Positions 1-3,220 of a stretch of DNA of 5,801 bases are shown piece after piece. The translations under genes were made by a program, and so were the position numbers. The first letter of the stretch is position 1. Every line of letters begins with the position of its first letter. The DNA comes from Candidatus Zixiibacteriota bacterium (GTDB lineage: Bacteria > Zixibacteria > MSB-5A5 > WJJR01), in assembly GCA_020058315.1 (NCBI GenBank), contig JAGVEK010000120.1, forward strand, positions 1 to 5,801. Direction: 5' to 3'. The notes under the pieces were generated by a model, which worked only from the letters and a program-made list of their open reading frames with translations, did no database searches and had not been told where the DNA came from.

Positions 1-33
1 GATCACCAGTCCCACACCGCGTCGAATAGCCAC
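1..33 (-). CDS. 5' end of an unidentified gene leaving the left edge (11 codons)
   Basis: Only the first 11 residues are present, reading MAIRRGVGLVI from a GTG start at 31-33, and the frame runs open off the left edge. The start is supported by a purine-rich Shine-Dalgarno (AAGAGGGG, plus-strand 40-47) six bases upstream and by an extended -10 promoter ending about 27 bases upstream. A basic pair followed by hydrophobic residues is what the beginning of a signal peptide or membrane anchor looks like; signal peptide peptidase SppA-type proteins can begin in this way, but eleven residues cannot settle identity. The other minus-strand frame here ends at 3-5 and has no coding character. Confidence 0.5.
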   Translation of the reverse strand, partial: MAIRRGVGLVI

Positions 34-59
34 TGCGTACCCCTCTTGTTGAAGCGCCG

Positions 60-68
60 AGTATAGCA
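60..68 (-). promoter_or_regulatory. Extended -10 promoter for the left-edge gene
   Basis: On the minus strand the sequence reads TGCTATACT, an extended -10 (TGn plus TATACT, 5 of 6 matches to TATAAT; hexamer at 60-65). No convincing -35 lies 16-18 bases further upstream, which is common for extended -10 promoters. Transcription would start near 53, giving a leader of about 20 bases that contains the purine-rich Shine-Dalgarno of the gene beginning at 33. Confidence 0.45.
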
Positions 69-189
69 TCCCCGGTGCTGCGGCCCGGCTCGCCGTGTTT
101 CTACGGTAAACTGCACTCGCCGCCGTCTGAGCGGACTCTCCGGAGGCTCAAATGTTGAGACGAAGGCGGGTCGCCGCCATCGACGTCGG

Positions 190-396
190 TTACGGCGTGA
201 TCGGCCAGGGCCGTTCCCACGAGCGTAGCGGCCGCCGGCGCGCGATGAGGGGAAGATCCTGCCTCTGCAGTTCGAGCAGGATGCGCACCTTCTCTTGGAG
301 CGGCAGGCGCGCCTGCGCCCGATGCCACTCGGCTTTTGCGTCAAACAGGCGCTGGACTACGGCGCCACGCTCGGCGTTTGCGGGGTCATGCGCCAT
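190..396 (-). CDS. Small helical partner of the nucleotidyltransferase (antitoxin-like), 68 aa
   Basis: A 68-residue soluble protein, rich in Arg, Leu, Ala and Glu and predicted largely helical, ending in a TAA stop. Its centre (about residues 22-45, with LPLQEKVRILLELQR) resembles small proteins I recall being encoded beside this class of nucleotidyltransferase, typically written LPFEEKIRILVxLQ. I chose the ATG at 394-396, inside a longer frame, because it overlaps the end of the upstream gene by 11 bases and has GGAG (plus-strand 404-407) seven bases upstream; the region further upstream in this frame is only a shadow of the nucleotidyltransferase. Translation is therefore probably coupled. 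If the pair is a toxin-antitoxin module, this would be the partner or antitoxin, but its biochemical role is not shown by sequence. No signal peptide or membrane segment is visible. Confidence 0.72.
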   Translation of the reverse strand: MAHDPANAERGAVVQRLFDAKAEWHRAQARLPLQEKVRILLELQRQDLPLIARRRPLRSWERPWPITP

Positions 397-892
397 CGAG
401 CATCTCCGTTGGCAGGCCGTGACGGGCGAGGAGATCGCGCAACCGCACGCGATCGACGTCTCCCGACTCCAGCAACTGGTACGCGCGTTCGCGGCGCTTC
501 GCGCCGCCGGCCTGCAAGGCCAACCCGATGAGATGTTCTGGTCCAACGACACGCACCGGCACGGTGCCGTAGGTCAAGACTCGCGCTTCGCGGACCGATT
601 CCTCGACCAACGCAGTGTATGTCGGCAGGAACTGGACGGGGACGCCCTCGATGAGGATATGTTCCGCCTCGGTCTCATATCCCTGCTCGCGGGCCCAATC
701 GTAGATCCCCGTCAGCGGAGCGAGTTCGCGTTCGTCCGCCGCGCGGACAATGACGAATACGTCGAGGTCGTAGGTCCGCGCCGGTTCCGCGTAGAAGAGC
801 ACCGCTGTCGCGCCGGCAACCGCGTAGTCCTCGACAACACCAGCATCCCGCAGCCGGTTGATCGCGGAGAAGACGTCCTCGAGTGAGCTCAT
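386..892 (-). CDS. MNT/AbiEii-like nucleotidyltransferase family protein, 168 aa
   Basis: A compact nucleotidyltransferase-fold protein. Residues 24-48 carry the fold's signature: a Gly-Ala-containing strand-turn (AVAGATAVLFYAE) followed by the metal-binding pair D42-L-D44 in YDLDVFV. Where polymerase-beta-type enzymes usually carry a third acid, this protein has VPVQFLP (residues 84-90), with Gln in place of Asp; as far as I recall this is normal in this subfamily. The C-terminal part (118-168; PEHLIGLALQAGG, then LLESGDVDRVRLRDLLARHGL) is helical and typical of the family. Relatives transfer nucleotides to tRNA or protein targets as toxins (AbiEii, MenT) or antitoxins (MNT), but the substrate cannot be predicted here. 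It is the first gene of a two-gene unit, overlapping its small partner by 11 bases. There is no Shine-Dalgarno; a TACAAT box stands very close to the ATG, suggesting a nearly leaderless message. Confidence 0.85.
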   Translation of the reverse strand: MSSLEDVFSAINRLRDAGVVEDYAVAGATAVLFYAEPARTYDLDVFVIVRAADERELAPLTGIYDWAREQGYETEAEHILIEGVPVQFLPTYTALVEESVREARVLTYGTVPVRVVGPEHLIGLALQAGGAKRRERAYQLLESGDVDRVRLRDLLARHGLPTEMLDGA

Positions 893-905
893 GGTCTACG
901 GGGGT

Positions 906-911
906 ATTGTA
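906..911 (-). promoter_or_regulatory. Possible -10 box for the nucleotidyltransferase pair
   Basis: The minus strand reads TACAAT (5 of 6 matches to the -10 consensus) 13 bases upstream of the ATG at 890-892. No -35 element is evident at the expected distance. If used, transcription would begin about seven bases before the start codon, so the message would be almost leaderless; this fits the lack of a Shine-Dalgarno. It is a single-motif prediction. Confidence 0.35.
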
Positions 912-950
912 GCGGCAAGCTCTGGCAGCTCGGGAGGGAATCAGCGTGGA

Positions 951-980
951 CGGGTGTCCCCGGGTGTCCCCGGGTTGCCC
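951..980 (+). repeat. Three tandem 10-bp units, CGGGTGTCCC
   Basis: Two identical units CGGGTGTCCC (951-960, 961-970) are followed by a variant CGGGTTGCCC (971-980). The variant unit supplies the TTGCCC that acts as the -35 of the tRNA promoter. The array lies between the divergently transcribed nucleotidyltransferase pair and the tRNA. Confidence 0.8.
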
Positions 981-1003
981 GCCCGCGCCGCCGCTGATAT
1001 ACT
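975..1003 (+). promoter_or_regulatory. Promoter of tRNA-Leu(CAG)
   Basis: A -35 box TTGCCC (975-980, 4 of 6 matches to TTGACA) and a -10 box TATACT (998-1003, 5 of 6) are separated by exactly 17 bases. The -10 is also extended by TG at 995-996. Transcription would start near 1010, about 20 bases before the mature tRNA 5' end, a usual leader length for RNase P processing. This is the best promoter in the window and resembles the TGCTATACT box at 60-68. Confidence 0.65.
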
Positions 1004-1029
1004 TTTTGTTCCTGCCTGTCTCTTCGAGT

Positions 1030-1116
1030 GCGGAAGTGGCGGAACTGGCAGACGCGCAAGCCTCAGGAGCTTGTGGCCGCAAGGTCGTGGAGGTTCAAAT
1101 CCTCTCTTCCGCACCA
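1030..1116 (+). tRNA. tRNA-Leu(CAG), with encoded CCA end
   Basis: An 87-base class II tRNA. The acceptor stem GCGGAAG (1030-1036) pairs perfectly with CTTCCGC (1106-1112), followed by discriminator A and an encoded CCA (1114-1116). The anticodon stem CAAGC/GCTTG encloses the loop CTCAGGA, giving anticodon CAG, which reads CUG leucine codons. The long variable arm (GGCC, GCAA loop, GGTC) is typical of leucine tRNAs, the T stem is GGAGG/CCTCT, and the T loop is TTCAAAT. All stems pair, so the gene should be functional. No second copy of the 3' end is found downstream in the window, so there is no sign of an element integrated into it. Confidence 0.97.
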
Positions 1117-1304
1117 GCCTTCGCTCACCCTCGGCTTGCCAGACGCTCGGGCGAGCTACGGCTGGGCAAGCCAGCTTCATGCGAAGGCTGCCACGCCGTA
1201 GCAACGCGAGGAAAAGCGCGGACCGGAGCGTTGCGAAGGCGGGCTCCCCTACAGCCTTCGCTCGCTTACATCTCCGACCCAGCGCGAGCTTCGGCTGCGA
1301 AGGC
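1116..1304 (+). repeat. Nested inverted-repeat cluster (REP-like) abutting the tRNA 3' end
   Basis: The motif GCCTTCGC and its complement GCGAAGGC recur five times (1117-1124, 1181-1188, 1233-1240, 1254-1261, 1297-1304). The outer pair AGCCTTCGC (1116-1124) and GCGAAGGCT (1181-1189) encloses a second perfect 8-bp pair, GGCTTGCC (1133-1140) and GGCAAGCC (1165-1172), and a small GCTC/GAGC hairpin (1145-1156), giving a nested cruciform. A second hairpin forms from 1233-1240 and 1254-1261, and 1260-1265 pairs with 1284-1289. No T-tract follows, so these are not classical terminators, though they could stabilise or end the tRNA transcript. Such repeats are typical of dispersed intergenic elements in some GC-rich phyla. 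No gene is visible between the tRNA and 1394. Confidence 0.75.
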
Positions 1305-1347
1305 CACGACGGCCGGCCCGCCCGGCTCTCGCCATCTGCGGCAACGG

Positions 1348-1356
1348 TGATAGGAT
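1348..1356 (+). promoter_or_regulatory. Possible extended -10 for the zinc-ribbon gene
   Basis: TGATAGGAT is a TGn plus TAGGAT box (4 of 6 matches to TATAAT), placed so that transcription would begin near 1363, about 31 bases before the start codon. The expected -35 position holds only a GC-rich sequence. Weak, but it is the best candidate between the repeat cluster and the gene. Confidence 0.3.
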
Positions 1357-1393
1357 TCACTCGAGTCTCCGGGGACGGCGTAAGGAGCCGGTC

Positions 1394-1792
1394 ATGAAGC
1401 GCAGCTACCATTGTCCCAAGTGCAACGGGATCCTCAATCCCAACGTCAAGATCATCCTGAAGACCGAGCGCGCGGGACGTTCCGCCCTCCTGCTCTTCAG
1501 CCCGCAGCCGGGCAACTACCACGTGATCGTTCCCGAGTCGTTCCCGCTGAAGAAGCATGATGAAGTCCGGTTCTCCTGCCCGTTGTGCGCGCGCGACCTG
1601 ACGTCGAAGCACGACCCGGCGATGGCGGAAATCCGCTTTGCCACGCCGGGTGGACAGGGCGGCAGTGTGGTCTTCTCGCGCGTCTTCGGCCACGAGGAAA
1701 CCTACTTCGTCACCAAGGAAGAGGTCCGGTCCTACGGCAAGCACGCGGCATCAGAGGGGATCAACTTCTGGGGCGTGGGTCCGCGGAAGTAA
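1394..1792 (+). CDS. Small zinc-ribbon protein of unknown function, 132 aa
   Basis: An intact, well-expressed-looking gene: AAGGAG (1382-1387) stands six bases before the ATG. The protein opens with YHCPKC (C7, C10) and carries a second knuckle SCPLC (C62, C65), so a single four-cysteine zinc ribbon with a long 51-residue insertion is likely. Between the knuckles are a basic strand and LLLFSPQPGNYHVIVPE. The C-terminal half (residues about 78-132) contains AEIRF, VVFSRVFGHEETYFVT and ends in NFWG. It resembles a conserved family of about 130-residue proteins I recall from Acidobacteriota and Bacteroidota without an assigned function. There is no signal peptide or membrane segment, so it should be cytoplasmic. 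Binding to nucleic acid or a macromolecular partner is only an inference from the ribbon. It stands alone, convergent with the HsdS fragment, whose frame overlaps its last 32 bases. Confidence 0.88.
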   Translation: MKRSYHCPKCNGILNPNVKIILKTERAGRSALLLFSPQPGNYHVIVPESFPLKKHDEVRFSCPLCARDLTSKHDPAMAEIRFATPGGQGGSVVFSRVFGHEETYFVTKEEVRSYGKHAASEGINFWGVGPRK

Positions 1793-2027
1793 CCGGTCCC
1801 GACCGAAGTACGGAAATAGCCCTCACATTCGCTTGGCCATAGACCCTAAAGCCGGATACGGACATCTGCGCCAGCTTCAGCTGACTTCCGAACGGCCCAA
1901 TCTTGATCCCGTCAGACGCCCGCAGACAGCGACGCACAGTTTCCACTGACCAATGCCCCGGCACCTGCCCGAGCCACGGCAGACCCGACTCCTTGTAATC
2001 CGGGAACGGCTTGAGGTCGGCGATCAC
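1761..2027 (-). pseudogene. hsdS: Truncated type I restriction-modification specificity subunit (HsdS N-terminal fragment)
   Basis: HsdS gives a type I restriction enzyme its DNA target; intact proteins have roughly 400-450 residues and two target-recognition domains. Here only the start survives: the opening ADLKPFPDYKESGLPWLGQVPGHW and the GPFGSQLKL and GFRVYGQANV motifs of the first recognition domain (residues about 3-68) are clear, after which the sequence loses family resemblance and the frame stops at residue 88, inside the 3' end of the convergent zinc-ribbon gene. The break is therefore near 1824, about 30 bases beyond the zinc-ribbon stop. The GTG start at 2025-2027 is chosen because it follows AGGAAGG by six bases and overlaps the preceding stop as GTGA. 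Both target-recognition domains and the conserved helices are missing, so it cannot specify DNA binding. Confidence 0.8.
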
Positions 2028-2332
2028 CGCCGGCCTTCCTGCGCGTCGTGATCCCAATATTCGCGGTACGCGTTGATGTAGCCAGCCGTGGCGTCGGGGT
2101 CGATGTCCCAATAGTGCCGACAGAGCTGCTTGTACATCTCCAGCACGGGTGCGTGACCGCAGAAATCAAGCAGGCGATCGAGCGTGTGCTCGATGTGCTG
2201 GATATCGCGGCTGCGGGTGCGCAGGATGCCGTCAACCACCGGCCTGTATTGCTGCGCAGCCCGTTGCTGTAGATCGTGCACATTACGAACCAGGCTGATG
2301 ATCGCCTTGGAGGTGACGTCCCTTGTGTTCAT
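2024..2332 (-). CDS. Uncharacterised 102-aa helical protein between hsdM and hsdS remnants
   Basis: An apparently complete gene: its ATG overlaps the preceding stop as ATGA (2329-2332), GGAAGG lies six bases upstream, and its own TGA overlaps the next GTG start. The protein is predicted all-helical and soluble, with a charged N-terminal helix (residues about 8-35), RTRSRDIQHIEHTLDRLLDFCGH (38-60) and an aromatic C-terminal half (LYKQLCRHYW-like segment MYKQLCRHYWDIDP, then AYREYWD). I recall similar short proteins in type I restriction-modification loci, with no known activity, so an accessory role in that operon is likely from context alone. Unlike both neighbours it shows no break. No catalytic motif, cysteine cluster or membrane segment is seen. 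Confidence 0.65.
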   Translation of the reverse strand: MNTRDVTSKAIISLVRNVHDLQQRAAQQYRPVVDGILRTRSRDIQHIEHTLDRLLDFCGHAPVLEMYKQLCRHYWDIDPDATAGYINAYREYWDHDAQEGRR

Positions 2333-2553
2333 CGCCGACCTTCCGGGTTGGGGAGTCGCGTGACGGCCTGCTCCCGGGCGTGTTCGATCGCCTGGTGCAA
2401 GCGCGCGCGCAGCAGCGGTAGCGGCGGCAGCTCGGTCAGGTACTCGCTGACGCGGATGGATTTGGCATCGAGCTCGAGCAGCTCGACCTGCTCGGCATCG
2501 TCGGCAATGCCCCAGATGAAGGAGACGATTCTGTTGTGTGTTGCCTGGTCCAC
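2329..2553 (-). pseudogene. hsdM: HsdM N-terminal remnant joined to unrelated sequence, 74 aa
   Basis: HsdM is the adenine methyltransferase subunit of type I restriction-modification enzymes, usually 500 or more residues. The first 19 residues (DQATHNRIVSFIWGIADD after the initiating residue) match the conserved start of the HsdM N-terminal helical domain. From residue 20 onwards the expected continuation (a VLRDxxxRGKYRDVILP-like segment) is absent and is replaced by 55 residues I do not recognise (AEQVELLELDAKSIRVSEYL, then a basic helix). All methyltransferase motifs (FxGxG, NPPF/Y) are missing. The GTG start at 2551-2553 has a purine-rich GAGAAGAG just upstream. The likeliest history is an internal deletion fusing the HsdM start to another gene's end in frame; a genuine small gene that happens to resemble HsdM at its start is less likely. 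Confidence 0.55.
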
Positions 2554-2595
2554 TACTCTTCTCGCTCCGTCTGATTCATCGGTTCCCTGCGGCTC

Positions 2596-2624
2596 ATTCT
2601 CTACCCAGCAGCCGTCGCCGGCAA
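2596..2624 (-). promoter_or_regulatory. Weak candidate promoter for the restriction-modification remnants
   Basis: On the minus strand TTGCCG (2619-2624) and GAGAAT (2596-2601) are 17 bases apart, each matching its consensus at 4 of 6 positions. Transcription would begin near 2589, about 36 bases before the GTG at 2553. The score is low for GC-rich DNA and it may be chance. Confidence 0.22.
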
Positions 2625-2629
2625 TCGTG

Positions 2630-2658
2630 CGTCATGCCGACGGCCAGCCGGCATGACG
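2630..2658 (+). repeat. Perfect 10-bp inverted repeat, CGTCATGCCG / CGGCATGACG
   Basis: Arms at 2630-2639 and 2649-2658 pair perfectly around a 9-base loop. It lies between two divergently oriented broken genes, so it is not placed as a terminator for either and no T-tract flanks it. The arm sequence (CGTCATGCCGGC type) resembles common dispersed palindromic intergenic repeats; an operator or a mobile-element relic are alternatives. The remaining stretch from 2554 to 2850 shows no gene I can support. Confidence 0.6.
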
Positions 2659-2762
2659 GCGTTCGCGTGTGCCGAAGCGTCTGATGGGGAATTGTGGCAC
2701 AGAAACTCTGACAAGCGTTCGGTCGGGGCGAGCTTTGCCGGTCACGAAGTGCCAAGGTTCAG

Positions 2763-2768
2763 TATGAT
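2763..2768 (+). promoter_or_regulatory. Possible -10 box ahead of the receptor remnant
   Basis: TATGAT matches the -10 consensus at 5 of 6 positions and lies about 83 bases upstream of the ATG at 2851. No matching -35 occurs at the right distance; TTGCCG at 2735-2740 is too far away (22 bases). Weak. Confidence 0.2.
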
Positions 2769-2850
2769 GGCCCCGATGAACCGCCGGACGGCCGTCAGCG
2801 GGTTCACTAAAGCACTCGCCCTCGCGTACGCTCCCCCGTCGGAGTTTGCC

Positions 2851-3041
2851 ATGACCGCCCGCGTCCTTGCATTCTCATCCTGCCTGACGATGCCCTGTGC
2901 CACCGCTGTGCGCGCGCAGGAAGCCACCGTCGTGACCGGTGTGGTGACGACGAAAGCTGATGGGCTGTCGCTGCCCTCGCCACCGTGGACATTCCATCGT
3001 TGAACATCGAGACGACAACCGGCAGCGACGGCACCTATCGC
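2851..3041 (+). pseudogene. Frameshifted N-terminal fragment of a TonB-receptor-like protein (carboxypeptidase-regulatory-like domain)
   Basis: An ATG at 2851 with GGAG six bases upstream opens a Sec signal peptide (MTARVLAFSSCLTMPCATA, likely cleaved after VRA) followed by ATVVTGVVTTKADGLSLPS. The frame then ends early at a TGA (3001-3003). Moving to the -1 frame at about 2979 restores a family-like continuation, ATVDIPSLNIETTTGSDGTYR, the usual end of the beta-sandwich 'regulatory-like' domain at the start of SusC/TonB-dependent outer-membrane receptors. One missing G in CTCGCC (2976-2981) would explain the shift. After about 3041 the restored frame loses resemblance and stops at 3111-3113. 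Such receptors normally have about 1,000 residues, so plug and barrel are gone. The identification rests on a short segment recalled from family patterns; other proteins with this domain are possible. Confidence 0.6.
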
Positions 3042-3220
3042 CGAGACGACGATCGCGATCCAGGATCTCCGGTACATCGTGCGCAGCGACACCACAGGGA
3101 CTGCAACCAGTAGTTGACTCTTGAAAGTGTCGAAAATCGGTCTGACCCGCTGCCCAAGAAACACCCCGTAGCCACTGCGACGCAAACCAGGAGCGCTCTC
3201 ATCGGTCGCGCTTGGCGAGT

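Noticed and set aside
147..159. CTCAA/TTGAG hairpin downstream of the nucleotidyltransferase pair as a terminator
   Set aside because: Five base pairs with a three-base loop and no U-run on the minus strand; too weak.
152..886. 244-codon open frame on the plus strand
   Set aside because: It lies antisense to the nucleotidyltransferase pair, is Arg- and Ser-rich with no recognisable motif, and is the usual long shadow frame of GC-rich genes.
1030..1116. tRNA-Leu as an attachment site for an integrated element
   Set aside because: No repeated copy of the tRNA 3' end and no integrase gene appear in the window.
951..1304. Repeats around the tRNA as a CRISPR array
   Set aside because: The units are 8-10 bases, partly inverted, with irregular spacing and no cas gene nearby.
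941..1744. 267-codon open frame on the minus strand
   Set aside because: It runs antisense through the tRNA, the repeat cluster and the zinc-ribbon gene; composition is low-information and no domain is visible.
1793..1806. Small hairpin (CGGT/ACCG) just after the zinc-ribbon stop as a terminator
   Set aside because: Only four base pairs and no T-tract.
3050..3113. Plus-strand segment reading IQDLRYIVRS, similar to the start of MacB-like permeases
   Set aside because: Ten residues without an upstream start codon, Shine-Dalgarno or continuation; most likely chance.
2742..3185. 147-codon minus-strand frame with an internal signal-like segment ending AVAAGC
   Set aside because: It is antisense to the receptor remnant, which has the better family resemblance; the hydrophobic run has no continuation of coding character.
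3035..3202. Short minus-strand frame just downstream of the kinase, with a lipoprotein-like start (MRALLVCVAVATGC)
   Set aside because: The start is attractive, but there is no Shine-Dalgarno, the remainder is Arg/Cys/Ser-rich noise, and only 55 residues are encoded. Possibly a relic; not supportable as a gene.
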